Below, one piece after another: positions 16,231-25,023 of a stretch of DNA of 64,000 nt (position 1 is the stretch's first letter; every line of letters starts with the position of its first letter). The position numbers and the translations under genes are program-made. Under the pieces are notes generated by a model. The model saw only the letters and a program-made list of their open reading frames with translations, was not told the DNA's origin and ran no database searches. Origin of the DNA: Streptomyces cellulosae (GTDB lineage Bacteria > Actinomycetota > Actinomycetes > Streptomycetales > Streptomycetaceae); assembly GCF_000721105.1 (NCBI RefSeq), contig NZ_JOEV01000031.1, positions 1 to 64,000 on the forward strand, written 5' to 3'.

Positions 16231-16989
16231 TCAGACGACGGTGGTCGCGCCCACGCGCGCGGTGGCCGTCGGCCCGCCGAAGACGGCGGCGGCCCGGGCG
16301 GTGGCCGCGGCGGGGGTGAGCGTGGGCCCCACGTGTGTGACGAGCAGATGCCGTACCGCGGCCGCGCGGGCCGCCTCGCCGGCGTCCTCGGGGGTCAGAT
16401 GGACCCGTTCGCCTTCGCGATGTGCGTCGATGTCGGCCTCGCACAGGAACAGGTCGGCACGCTCGGCGAGCGCGGTGAGCGCGGCGCAGGGCCCGCTGTC
16501 CCCGGAGTACGCGAGGACCCGCCCGCCGGCCTCGGCTCGCAGTCCGTACGCCTCGACGTCGTGCACGACCGCGCGCGCGGTGAGAGCGAGGCCGCCGTGC
16601 CGGGCGGTGTGGCCGTCGGACAAGGGACGGAAGTCGAGGACACCGCTCAGGAAGCCGGTGCCGGCCCGCCCGAGGAACCCGGCCAGGCGCTGGGCGCAGT
16701 CGGCCGGGGCGTAGACGGGGAGGGGCGCGGGCGGAGTGAGTCCGCCGTACGCGAGCGCGTAGAAGGCGGAGAGCAGATCCGCGCTGTGGTCGGCGTGCGT
16801 GTGCGAGATCCAGACCGCGCTCAGCCTCGCCGGATCCGTGTGCCGCTGCAACTCCGCGAAGCTCCCGGGGCCGGCGTCCACCCACACCTCGGCGCCTGGC
16901 CCGCGCACCAGGTATCCGGAGCACGGCCGGTCCGGCCGGGGGTGGGGGGAGGCGGTGCCGAGGACGGTGAGGGTCAGGGTGGCGGACAT
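16231..16989 (-). CDS. Metallo-beta-lactamase fold hydrolase, RNase Z-like group
   Basis: 252 residues. The metal-binding motif HTHADH appears in SHTHADHSADLL at about residues 62-68. Further ligands are likely in RAVVHDVEAYG, LAYSGDSGP and LLVTHVGPTL near the C-terminus. This arrangement matches the RNase Z/arylsulfatase-like branch of MBL-fold proteins, common in Streptomyces, whose members act on phosphodiesters or sulfate esters. The start is the ATG at 16989; the frame is open upstream but has no better signal. It stands alone between gntR and the divergent MFS gene. The substrate is not predictable. Confidence 0.8.
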   Translation of the reverse strand: MSATLTLTVLGTASPHPRPDRPCSGYLVRGPGAEVWVDAGPGSFAELQRHTDPARLSAVWISHTHADHSADLLSAFYALAYGGLTPPAPLPVYAPADCAQRLAGFLGRAGTGFLSGVLDFRPLSDGHTARHGGLALTARAVVHDVEAYGLRAEAGGRVLAYSGDSGPCAALTALAERADLFLCEADIDAHREGERVHLTPEDAGEAARAAAVRHLLVTHVGPTLTPAAATARAAAVFGGPTATARVGATTVV

Positions 16990-17133
16990 GCGGGGAGCGT
17001 ACGGTCGCTCCGAGCGCACCGCCCTCACCGGGTCCCGGATCACGCAGCCCACCAGGAGTCGCGGGAGGAAGGGGGAGCGCAGCGCGTTTCCCGGGCACAC
17101 GACCGACAGATCGCCCCCGGTTCCCGCCGCCCT

Positions 17134-17170
17134 CTAAGGCACCTGCCCGATCCCGGCGCGGGTGCCTTAG
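17134..17170. promoter_or_regulatory. Inverted repeat ahead of the MFS gene
   Basis: CTAAGGCACC (17134-17143) and GGTGCCTTAG (17161-17170) form perfect 10-bp arms with a 17-base spacer, ending 17 bases before the MFS start. It could be an operator or an attenuator hairpin in the leader. Confidence 0.5.
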
Positions 17171-17187
17171 CCGCACGATGGCCAGGC

Positions 17188-18417
17188 ATGACGACATGGA
17201 CAGTGCGGCGCGTCCTGCGCGACCGCAACGCCGGCCTCTACCTCGCCTCGGTCGTGGTCTCCGGCTTCGGCACCTCCGCGCTGTGGCTGGCCTCGGGCAT
17301 CTGGGTCAAGGAGCTCACCGGATCGGACGGGCTGGCCGCGCTGTGCCTGCTCGCCCTGTGGGCGCCCACCCTGGCCGGGCCGCTGCTGGGCACCCTCGCC
17401 GACCGGGTCCGCCGAGGTCCGCTGCTGATCGGCGTGAACCTGCTGCTGGCCGCCCTCCTCCTCAGCCTCTTCGCCGTCGACTCCGCGCGCGGGCTGTGGC
17501 TGCTGTACACGGTCCTGTTCGCGTACGGCGCCGCGGGCGTCGTCCACGACGCGGCGGAGTCGGCCCTGGTCGCGGCCGTCGTCGACCCGTCCCTGCTCGG
17601 CGACTTCAACGGACTGCGGATGACGGCCACCGAGGGCATGAAACTCGTGGCCCCGCTGGCGGGCGCCGGTCTCTACGCGGCGTACGGCGGCCCGGGCGTC
17701 GCCCTGCTGGACGCGGCCACCTTCGTCCTCGCCGCCGGGCTGTACGCCGGTGTCCGCGTCCACGAGAGCGAGCCCGAGCCGCCCACGACCGGGCCGTGGG
17801 CGCGGACGGCCGAGGGTGCCCGCCACCTACGGGCGCACCCCCTGCTGCGTCCCCTCGTCCTGGCCGGCGGCACCACCATGCTCTTCGCGGGCCTGAACGG
17901 GGCCCTGATCTACGCCGTCATCGACAACCTCGGTCACTCCCCGGCGTACGCCGGCGTGCTGTACGCCGTCCAGGGCGCCGGGTCCGTGGTGGTCGGGCTG
18001 CTGTCCGGCCCCGCCCTGCGGCGCCTGGGCGAGCGGCGCTTCGCCGCGTACGGCATCGCGGTCACCGCCGTCGCGGCGGGCCTGCGGGCCGTGCCGTCGG
18101 ACGCCGTGGCCGTGGTGTGCAGCGCGGCGACCGGCGCGGGCCTGCCCTGTGTGCTGATCGCCGCGCTCACCGCCGTACAGCGGGAGACACCGGACGCGCT
18201 GCTGGGCCGTACCGCCGCCACGGCGAACACCCTGCTGTTCGCACCGAACGTCGCCGGGCTGGCCGCGGGCGCCGTGCTGGTGGAACTCCTCGACCAGCGG
18301 CCCCTGTCGGCCGTCCTGGGCCCGGTGTGGCTGCTGACCGCGCTGCCGCTGTTTCAGAAGGCGGCGAGCGCCTCCCGTACCGCCTCCAGGTCTGCGTCCG
18401 ACGCCAACCCGGCGTGA
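17188..18417 (+). CDS. Major facilitator superfamily exporter
   Basis: 409 residues with about twelve membrane helices and a long central loop around residues 193-210 (HESEPEPPTTGPWARTAEG). The loop between helices 2 and 3 reads LGTLADRVRRGPLLIG, the MFS motif A. It resembles the MFS_3/enterobactin-exporter-like group, so export of a small molecule is likely, substrate unknown. The start is the ATG at 17188 (MTTWTV). The last 64 bases overlap the convergent gene at 18354-19517, and the final Ala/Ser-rich tail is probably not part of the conserved fold. Confidence 0.85.
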   Translation: MTTWTVRRVLRDRNAGLYLASVVVSGFGTSALWLASGIWVKELTGSDGLAALCLLALWAPTLAGPLLGTLADRVRRGPLLIGVNLLLAALLLSLFAVDSARGLWLLYTVLFAYGAAGVVHDAAESALVAAVVDPSLLGDFNGLRMTATEGMKLVAPLAGAGLYAAYGGPGVALLDAATFVLAAGLYAGVRVHESEPEPPTTGPWARTAEGARHLRAHPLLRPLVLAGGTTMLFAGLNGALIYAVIDNLGHSPAYAGVLYAVQGAGSVVVGLLSGPALRRLGERRFAAYGIAVTAVAAGLRAVPSDAVAVVCSAATGAGLPCVLIAALTAVQRETPDALLGRTAATANTLLFAPNVAGLAAGAVLVELLDQRPLSAVLGPVWLLTALPLFQKAASASRTASRSASDANPA

Positions 18418-19517
18418 TACAGCCGCAGTTCCGTGGCCCCCAGCTCCCGGGCCCGCCCCGCGTCCGCCGCGAGCGTGCCGGGGCTGCCGCCCATGCCGGA
18501 GACCACACCGAAGTTGGCGGCGACCACGGCACCCGCCCGCCGCTGCTCCGCGAACGGCGTCAGCGGTCCGGGACCGCCCGCGCACGGGACGACGACGCCG
18601 TCCGCGACGGACAGGATGTGCGCGGGGTCGACGCCCGGGTTGGCGCCGACGTGGTAGGTCACGGGGTCGGCGTGCAGCAGGACCTGGAAGCCCTCGGGAG
18701 CGGCGGCGCGGACCGCGGCGACGGCCGCTTCCTGGAGGGTGCGGGCCGTTTCGTCGCGCCACGCGCGCGTGGCGGCCGCGTTCGCCTCGCCGAGCAGCTT
18801 CTCGACCCCCGCCCAGCCCCCGTCGTCGGGCGCGCCCCGCCACAGCGGCTCCAGCGCCTCGCGTACGGCGGCCGCCAGCGTGTCGGCGTCCAGGCCCTGC
18901 CGGCCGTACCCCTCCCGGCAGGCCGGGCAGAAGCAGAGCGCCATGAGGTACATCCCGGCGTCGCCGAGCCCGACCCCGCCGGTCTTGTCGTGGGCGTGCA
19001 GGTGCTGGAAGCCGTACCAGCCGAGGGACTCCAGTTCGGTGCCCCGCGCGCCGGGGCGGACGGCGGCCTCGGCGGCCAGATCGACGAGGTACGCGCGCGT
19101 GGCGGGCTGTGCGATGCACGGGGCCCACGGATAGCGGTCGCCGTAGGCGTTGACGACCGAGGTGTCCGGGTGCTCGGCGCCCAGGCGGGAGTTGTGCGCG
19201 AGGACGACCCAGGTGTGCACGTCGAGGCCGGCGTCCGCGAGCGCGGTGGCCGCCTCGCCGAAGGCGTCCCCGGGGGCCCAGTCGCCGGCCGCGTACGGGC
19301 GCAGCTCCCGGCCCGTCCAACGGTCGTCGGTGGGGTACAGCACGGCCGCGTGCTCGGCGGTGACGACGCGGTGGCGGGGGTGGCGGGGGGTCAGGGCCCG
19401 GGTGGAGTGGTAGGCGGAGGCGAGGGTGACCTGCCGCACGCCGAGCGCGGCGATGCGTCCCGGCGCCTCCGGGTCGCCGTTGACATCCCAGGGGTAGACG
19501 AACGTCGACGCCTTCAC
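18354..19517 (-). CDS. Conserved protein of unknown function, possible TIM-barrel
   Basis: 387 residues, no signal peptide. I do not recognise a named family. It begins MKASTFVYPWDVNGDPE and contains HTWVVLAHNSRLGAEHPD, YGFQHLHAHDKTG, and a cysteine cluster LCFCPACREGYGRQG near residue 193-206. Histidine/aspartate-rich loops after hydrophobic strands suggest an alpha/beta barrel such as a glycosidase-like or sugar-processing enzyme. It sits two bases' distance in function from kdgD, 63 bases downstream on the same strand, so it may act on uronate-derived compounds. It overlaps the MFS gene convergently. Function is open. Confidence 0.75.
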   Translation of the reverse strand: MKASTFVYPWDVNGDPEAPGRIAALGVRQVTLASAYHSTRALTPRHPRHRVVTAEHAAVLYPTDDRWTGRELRPYAAGDWAPGDAFGEAATALADAGLDVHTWVVLAHNSRLGAEHPDTSVVNAYGDRYPWAPCIAQPATRAYLVDLAAEAAVRPGARGTELESLGWYGFQHLHAHDKTGGVGLGDAGMYLMALCFCPACREGYGRQGLDADTLAAAVREALEPLWRGAPDDGGWAGVEKLLGEANAAATRAWRDETARTLQEAAVAAVRAAAPEGFQVLLHADPVTYHVGANPGVDPAHILSVADGVVVPCAGGPGPLTPFAEQRRAGAVVAANFGVVSGMGGSPGTLAADAGRARELGATELRLYHAGLASDADLEAVREALAAF

Positions 19518-19580
19518 TTGTCCTCCGCCTTCACGTGCTGTTCGTTCTCCGCTTTCACTTGCCGTCGCACGGCTCGACGT

Positions 19581-20522
19581 TCACTTGCCCTCGTCCAGCA
19601 GCGCGTACCCGCGTTCGATGATCTGCGCGAGCTGCTTGACATGATCCTCGCTCGGCTCGTGCAGCGGGGGCCGCACCTCCCCCACGTCGAGCCCGCGCAG
19701 CCGTACGCCGGCCTTGACGAGGGCGACGGCGTAGCCGCGGCCCTGGGCGCGCAGTTCGACGAAGGGGCGGTAGAAGCCGTCGAGGAGGCGGTGGGCGGTG
19801 GTGTCGTCGCCGGTCTTGTGGGCCTCGTAGAAGGCGAGGGCGATCTCGGGGGCGAAGCAGAACACCGCGGAGGAGTAGAGCGTGACGCCGAGGCCGCGGT
19901 AGGCGAGCTGGGTCTGTTCGGCGGTGGGCAGGCCGTTGAAGTAGAGGAAGTCGCCCAGGCCCTCGGTGCGGACGGCGCTGACGATCCGCTGCAACAGGTC
20001 GAGGTCGCCGAGGCCGTCCTTGAAGCCGATGATCCCGTCGGTGCGGGCCAGCTCCACGACGGTCTCCGGCGTGAACACGGCGTTGTCGCGCTGGTAGACG
20101 ACGACGGGCAGCCCGGTCGCCGCGGCCACCTCCCGGTAGTGCCGCAGCAGTCCCTCCTGCCCGGCGACGACGAGGTACGGCGGCATGGCGAGCAGGCCGT
20201 CGGCCCCGGCCGCCTCGGCCATGCGCGCGTACCGTACGGCGAGCGCGGTGCCGTATCCGGCGCCGGCCACGACCGGTACCCGGCCCGCCGTCTCCTCGAC
20301 GGCCGCCCGGACGCAGTCCTCGAACTCCTCCGGTGCGAGCGCGTGGAACTCCCCGGTGCCGCAGCAGGCGAAGACGGCGGCGGCCCCTGCCTCCACCCCG
20401 CGGCGCACATGGGCGCGGTAGGCGTCGAGGTCGACGGAGCCGTCGGGGCCGTAGGCGGTGACGGGGAAGAACAGCGGCCCGCCGGGAATGCCGAGTCGAG
20501 CGGCGAGGGGGGCTGACGTCAC
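19581..20522 (-). CDS. kdgD: 5-dehydro-4-deoxyglucarate dehydratase
   Basis: 313 residues of the DHDPS superfamily with KdgD-type features: GGPLFFPVTAY at the start, CCGTGEFHAL, LPVVVYQRDNAVF, and the Schiff-base Lys in IIGFKDGLGD near residue 168. The enzyme dehydrates and decarboxylates 5-dehydro-4-deoxy-D-glucarate to 2-oxoglutarate semialdehyde. This is the last sugar step of the oxidative uronate pathway. The divergent gene udh supplies the first step, so both probably answer to the same signal. The start is GTG at 20522 behind GAGAG. The glucarate/galactarate dehydratase linking the two is not in the window. Confidence 0.88.
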   Translation of the reverse strand: MTSAPLAARLGIPGGPLFFPVTAYGPDGSVDLDAYRAHVRRGVEAGAAAVFACCGTGEFHALAPEEFEDCVRAAVEETAGRVPVVAGAGYGTALAVRYARMAEAAGADGLLAMPPYLVVAGQEGLLRHYREVAAATGLPVVVYQRDNAVFTPETVVELARTDGIIGFKDGLGDLDLLQRIVSAVRTEGLGDFLYFNGLPTAEQTQLAYRGLGVTLYSSAVFCFAPEIALAFYEAHKTGDDTTAHRLLDGFYRPFVELRAQGRGYAVALVKAGVRLRGLDVGEVRPPLHEPSEDHVKQLAQIIERGYALLDEGK

Positions 20523-20541
20523 GGGCTCTCCCTAGATCAGG

Positions 20542-20575
20542 CGCTCATGTCTCTGACTCGCTCATGTTTCTGACT
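20542..20575. repeat. 17-bp tandem duplication in the kdgD leader
   Basis: CGCTCATGTCTCTGACT and CGCTCATGTTTCTGACT lie back to back with one mismatch, 20 bases upstream of the kdgD start. They could be paired regulator sites or a recent duplication. Confidence 0.7.
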
Positions 20576-20679
20576 TGCATCCATATTCATGAACGGCACC
20601 ACCCTAAGGAGCCCCTTCGGGGCCGGTCAAGCACACAAACCGCCATCGGGCGAGCGGATTTCCCTGGCTCACGCCACAC

Positions 20680-20741
20680 TTGACGGAGAACACCCACGAT
20701 CCGTAGCGTGTCCACGCATGTGAATGGGATCCACACATGCG
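20680..20741 (+). promoter_or_regulatory. udh promoter with inverted-repeat operator
   Basis: TTGACG (20680-20685), an 18-base spacer and TAGCGT (20704-20709) make a plausible sigma-70 promoter. Just downstream CGCATGTG (20715-20722) and CACATGCG (20734-20741) form an inverted repeat over the expected transcription start, a typical repressor position. Confidence 0.5.
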
Positions 20742-20766
20742 GCCGCCGACTCAAGGAGACCCGAGG

Positions 20767-21576
20767 ATGCCCGCTCCCCGCACCGTTCTGCTCACCGGCG
20801 CCGCCGGCGGGCTCGGCACCCTGATGCGGAACCTGCTCCCGGCCTTCGGGTACGAACTGCGCCTGCTCGACGTGCGCCCGATCGAGGGCGACCCGGACGC
20901 CGTCACCGCGGACCTCGCCGACCGGGACGCCCTGCGGGAGGCCGTGCGGGGCGTCGACGCGATCATCCACCTGGCGGGCATCTCACTGGAAGCCCCCTTC
21001 GAGAAGATCCTCCAGGCCAACATCGAGGGCACGTACAACCTGTACGAGGCCGCCCGCGAGGAGGGCGTACGGCGCATCGTCTTCGCCTCCTCCAACCACG
21101 CGGTCGGCTTCACTCCCCGCCCCCAGGGCGACGACCCCCTCATCCCGATCGACACCCCGCGCCGCCCGGACACCTTCTACGGCCTGTCCAAGTGCTTCGG
21201 CGAGGACCTGGCCCAGCTCTACTGGGACAAGTACGGCCTGGAGACCGTCTCGGTGCGCATCGGCTCCTGCTTCCCCCAGCCGACCAGCGTGCGCATGCTC
21301 TCGGTGTGGATGAGCCCCGCCGACGGCGCCCGTCTCTTCCACGCGGCCCTGACCGCCGAGGACGTCAAGCACACCGTCGTCTACGGCTCCTCCGCCAACA
21401 CGCGGCTGTGGTGGGACCTGTCCACCGCGCGCGCCCTCGGCTACGAGCCGCAGGACGACTCGGAGGAGTTCGCCGAGAAGCTCATCGCGGAGCAGGGCGA
21501 GCTGGACCCGGAGAACGTGGCGCACGCCTACCTGGGCGGCCACTTCGTCAGCGACCCGCCGATCTGGCCGTACTGA
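20767..21576 (+). CDS. udh: Uronate dehydrogenase (NAD-dependent)
   Basis: 269 residues of the extended short-chain dehydrogenase/epimerase family. The NAD motif TGAAGGLG is at residues 10-17, the catalytic YGLSK at 138-142, and SSNHAVGF upstream of it is typical of uronate dehydrogenases. It oxidises D-galacturonate and D-glucuronate to aldarolactones in the cytoplasm. AAGGAG at 20753 precedes the ATG at 20767, deciding the start over an in-frame upstream ATG at 20737. It is divergent to kdgD. Together with pectate lyases and importers it completes a plausible pectin-to-central-metabolism route. Confidence 0.9.
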   Translation: MPAPRTVLLTGAAGGLGTLMRNLLPAFGYELRLLDVRPIEGDPDAVTADLADRDALREAVRGVDAIIHLAGISLEAPFEKILQANIEGTYNLYEAAREEGVRRIVFASSNHAVGFTPRPQGDDPLIPIDTPRRPDTFYGLSKCFGEDLAQLYWDKYGLETVSVRIGSCFPQPTSVRMLSVWMSPADGARLFHAALTAEDVKHTVVYGSSANTRLWWDLSTARALGYEPQDDSEEFAEKLIAEQGELDPENVAHAYLGGHFVSDPPIWPY

Positions 21577-21624
21577 TACGTGGCCGATTCGGCCGTAGCG
21601 ACGCGTACACGAGCGCACTTCTGA

Positions 21625-21655
21625 GGCGGGCGGGCACCGAACGGGCCCGCCCGCC
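21625..21655 (+). terminator. Terminator hairpin after udh
   Basis: GGCGGGCGGGC (21625-21635) pairs perfectly with GCCCGCCCGCC (21645-21655) across a nine-base loop, about 50 bases after the udh stop. Confidence 0.75.
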
Positions 21656-21865
21656 GCCGTATTCGGGCATCCGCACTGCCCGATCTCACGCGTCGGCACG
21701 CAGGAGCCCAGGTCCGAGACGGTCATGACCCGGCGCTAACGGGCACAGGCGGGCAGTATCGGGCGGACAACAAGCCTGGTCAGTGCCGCTTCCCCCCTGT
21801 AGAACTTCCTCCATGGGCCTCACCGGGCCCGAACGGGCAAGGAAGCGCGGAGGCAGGTGTCGGCC

Positions 21866-22636
21866 ATGCACATCAAGTCGGCAGAGGAACGCCAGCGGGA
21901 GATCGTACGGGTCGCCCGCGCCACCGGCTCGGTCGACGTCAGCGCCCTCGCCGCCGAACTGGGCGTGGCCAAGGAGACCGTACGGCGGGATCTGCGCGCC
22001 CTGGAGGACCACGGCCTGGTCCGCCGCACCCACGGCGGGGCCTATCCGGTGGAGAGCGCCGGCTTCGAGACGACGCTCGCCTTCCGCGCCACCAGTCACG
22101 TCCCCGAGAAGCGCCGGATCGCGGCCGCCGCAGCAGAACTGCTCGGGGACGCCGAGACGGTCTTCGTCGACGAGGGCTTCACCCCGCAGCTCATCGCCGA
22201 GGCACTGCCCAGGGACCGGCAGCTGACCGTGGTCACCGCGTCCCTGCCGGTCGCGGGCGCGCTCGCCGAGACCGAGAACACCTCCGTCCTGCTGCTGGGC
22301 GGCCGGGTCCGCTCCGGCACCCTCGCCACGGTCGACCACTGGACCACCAAGATGCTGTCCGGCTTCGTCGTCGACCTCGCCTACATCGGCGCCAACGGCA
22401 TCTCCCGCGAACACGGCCTGACCACCCCCGACCCCGCGGTCAGCGAGGTCAAGGCACAGGCCGTCCGGGCCGCGCGCCGCACGGTGTTCGCGGGCGTGCA
22501 CACCAAGTTCGGAGCGGTCAGCTTCTGCCGGTTCGCCGAGATCGGCGTCCTGGAGGCGATCGTCACGAGCACCCTCCTGCCCACGGCCGAGGCCCACCGC
22601 TACTCACTGCTGGGACCGCAGGTCATCCGCGTCTGA
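21866..22636 (+). CDS. DeoR family transcriptional regulator
   Basis: 256 residues. The N-terminal winged helix has VDVSALAAELGVAKETVRRD near residues 23-42, then RRTHGGAYPVES, the usual DeoR hinge. The C-terminal DeoR sensor domain has LLGGRVRSGTL and GVHTKFG, which bind phosphosugars. It precedes and probably controls the ABC importer and dehydrogenase downstream, 78 bases away on the same strand. The start is uncertain: GGAGG at 21849 is three bases from a GTG at 21857 and twelve from this ATG. Confidence 0.88.
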   Translation: MHIKSAEERQREIVRVARATGSVDVSALAAELGVAKETVRRDLRALEDHGLVRRTHGGAYPVESAGFETTLAFRATSHVPEKRRIAAAAAELLGDAETVFVDEGFTPQLIAEALPRDRQLTVVTASLPVAGALAETENTSVLLLGGRVRSGTLATVDHWTTKMLSGFVVDLAYIGANGISREHGLTTPDPAVSEVKAQAVRAARRTVFAGVHTKFGAVSFCRFAEIGVLEAIVTSTLLPTAEAHRYSLLGPQVIRV

Positions 22637-22714
22637 ACAACCGCCGTAAACAGCCAGATGGGCATACCTCACCCCGTGTTGCCCTTTATCTCCCCATACG
22701 TCCAGGAGCGATCC

Positions 22715-24088
22715 ATGCGAACCCAGAGCCGACGGCGGCCCCCGCGAGCCACGCTCGCCATGGCCGCCGCAGGGACGCTGCTCGCCCCGCTGCTCTCCGG
22801 CTGCTGGGTCGGAGCGGGCGGGGCAGGATCGGGCGGAAACTCGATCAACGTCCTGATGGTCAACAACCCCCAGATGGTCGAGCTGCAGAAGCTCACCGCC
22901 GCCCACTTCACCAAAGAGACCGGCATCAAGGTCAACTTCACCGTCCTGCCCGAGAACGACGTCCGGGACAAGATCAGCCAGGACTTCGCCAACCAGGCGG
23001 GCCAGTACGACGTGGCCACCCTGTCCAACTACGAGATCCCGATCTACGCCCGCAACGGCTGGCTGCACGAGATGAACACCTACGTCGCCAAGGACGAGGC
23101 CTACGACGAACAGGACGTTCTCAAGCCGATGCGCCAGTCCCTGACCGGCGACGACGGCAAGCTCTACGGGCAGCCCTTCTACGGCGAGTCGTCCTTCCTG
23201 ATGTACCGCAAGGACGTCTTCGCCAAGAAGGGCCTGACGATGCCCGCGCACCCGACCTGGACCCAGGTCGCGGACCTGGCCGCCAAGGTCGACGGGGCCG
23301 AGCCGGGCATGAAGGGCATCTGTCTGCGCGGCCTGCCCGGCTGGGGCGAGGTGATGGCTCCCCTGACCACCGTCGTGAACACCTTCGGCGGCACCTGGTT
23401 CGACAAGGACTGGACGGCGCGGCTGGACTCCCCCGGGTTCGAGAAGGCGACGAAGTTCTATGTCGACCTGGTCCGGGATCACGGCGAGTCCGGCGCCGCC
23501 CAGTCGGGCTTCGCCGAGTGCCTCAACAACATGACCCAGGGCAAGGTCGCCATGTGGTACGACGCCACCTCCGCCGCCGGTTCCCTGGAGGCGGCGAACT
23601 CCCCGGTCAAGGGCAAGCTCGGCTACGCCCCCGCCCCCGTGGAGAAGACGAGGTCCGGAGGCTGGCTCTACACCTGGGCCTGGGGCATCCAGGACGCCTC
23701 CCGCAACCCCGACAAGGCCTGGAAGTTCGTCTCCTGGGCGTCCAGCAAGGAGTACGAGCAGCTGGTCGGCGACCAGATCGGCTGGTCCAACGTCCCGGCC
23801 GGCAAGCGCGCCTCGACGTACACGAACCCCGCCTACGTCAAGGAGGCCGCCGCCTTCCAGGAGATGACCAAACAGGCCATCGAGGGCGCCCGCCCGAGCG
23901 ACCCCGGCGTGCAGCCGCGCCCCGCGCCCGGCATCCAGTTCGTCGGCATCCCCGAGTTCACCGATCTCGGCACCAAGGTCTCCCAGGAGATCAGCGCGGC
24001 CATCGCCGGACGCCAGTCCGTCGAGTCGGCCCTGAAGAAGTCCCAGCAGCTCGCCGAGCGGATCTCCGAGGAGTACGAGGGACGATGA
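22715..24088 (+). CDS. ABC transporter polyol/sugar-binding lipoprotein
   Basis: 457 residues. A basic start MRTQSRRRPPR, a hydrophobic helix and lipobox LLSGCW give a lipidated Cys near residue 29. The family 1 binding-protein fold resembles SmoE/MtlE proteins for sorbitol and mannitol, with FGGTWFDKDW and YTWAWGIQDASRNPDKAWKF. AGGAG lies seven bases before the ATG at 22715. The stop overlaps the next permease (ATGA). It belongs to a four-gene coupled operon ending in an alcohol dehydrogenase, so a polyol is the most likely ligand. Confidence 0.9.
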   Translation: MRTQSRRRPPRATLAMAAAGTLLAPLLSGCWVGAGGAGSGGNSINVLMVNNPQMVELQKLTAAHFTKETGIKVNFTVLPENDVRDKISQDFANQAGQYDVATLSNYEIPIYARNGWLHEMNTYVAKDEAYDEQDVLKPMRQSLTGDDGKLYGQPFYGESSFLMYRKDVFAKKGLTMPAHPTWTQVADLAAKVDGAEPGMKGICLRGLPGWGEVMAPLTTVVNTFGGTWFDKDWTARLDSPGFEKATKFYVDLVRDHGESGAAQSGFAECLNNMTQGKVAMWYDATSAAGSLEAANSPVKGKLGYAPAPVEKTRSGGWLYTWAWGIQDASRNPDKAWKFVSWASSKEYEQLVGDQIGWSNVPAGKRASTYTNPAYVKEAAAFQEMTKQAIEGARPSDPGVQPRPAPGIQFVGIPEFTDLGTKVSQEISAAIAGRQSVESALKKSQQLAERISEEYEGR

Positions 24089-25023
24089 CCGCGACGACAA
24101 CGGCTCCGATGGCCACCACTCCCCCGCGCACCGCACCGCACCCCTCCGCCCGCCTGCGGGCCTGGGCCACCAGGGCCCCCTTGCTGCCCGCCCTGATCTT
24201 CATGATCGCGGTCACCCAGCTCCCGTTCGTGGCCACGCTGGTGATCTCCTTCTTCGACTGGAACGCCCTCTATCCCAAGGCCCGCCAGTTCACCGGCCTC
24301 GACAACTACCAGCAGGTGCTGAGCGACGCCGACCTGCGCCACTCCGTGTGGACGACGGTCGTGCTGACGGTCGCGGTGGTGCTGGCCAGCCTGGTGCTGG
24401 GGCTGGTCCTGGCGCTGCTCCTCGACCGGAGGTTCCGGGGCCGGGGCGTGGTCCGCACGCTCCTCATCGCCCCCTTCCTGGTGGTCCCGGTGGCCGCCGC
24501 CCTCCTCTGGAAGCATGTGCTCTACAACCCTGAGTACGGCCTGTTCAACGGGCTCTTGCACTATGTGGGCGGCCCACAGCCCGACTGGATCTCCACCACC
24601 CCGCTGCTCGCGGTCGAGGCGTCCCTGGTCTGGCAGTGGACCCCGTTCATGATGCTGATCCTGCTGGCCGGCCTGCAGAGCCGCGACCAGCAGCAGATGG
24701 AGGCCGCCCGCGTCGACGGCGCGAGCGACTGGCAGATCTTCCGCTATCTGACGCTCCCGCACCTGCGCCGCTACCTCGAACTCGGCGCCCTGCTCGGCTC
24801 GATCTACATCGTCCAGAACTTCGACGCCGTCTTCACGATCACCTCCGGCGGTCTGGGCACCGCCAACCTGCCCTACACCGTCTACCAGAGCTTCTACCAG
24901 GCCCACGAGAACGGCCTCGCCTCGGCCGCCGGCGTCCTGGTGGTCATCGGCTCGATCATCATCGCGACCTTCGCCCTGCGCGTGGTGTCGTCCCTGTTCC
25001 GAGAGGAGGCGGGCCGGGCATGA
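24085..25023 (+). CDS. ABC polyol/sugar permease, MalF type
   Basis: 312 residues with six predicted helices after a Thr/Pro-rich tail. The EAA loop is MEAARVDGASDWQIFRYLTL near residues 210-229. It pairs with the product of 25020-25871, and both ends overlap neighbours by four bases. No ATPase gene is in the operon, which is usual for Streptomyces importers that share MsiK. Confidence 0.9.
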   Translation: MTATTTAPMATTPPRTAPHPSARLRAWATRAPLLPALIFMIAVTQLPFVATLVISFFDWNALYPKARQFTGLDNYQQVLSDADLRHSVWTTVVLTVAVVLASLVLGLVLALLLDRRFRGRGVVRTLLIAPFLVVPVAAALLWKHVLYNPEYGLFNGLLHYVGGPQPDWISTTPLLAVEASLVWQWTPFMMLILLAGLQSRDQQQMEAARVDGASDWQIFRYLTLPHLRRYLELGALLGSIYIVQNFDAVFTITSGGLGTANLPYTVYQSFYQAHENGLASAAGVLVVIGSIIIATFALRVVSSLFREEAGRA

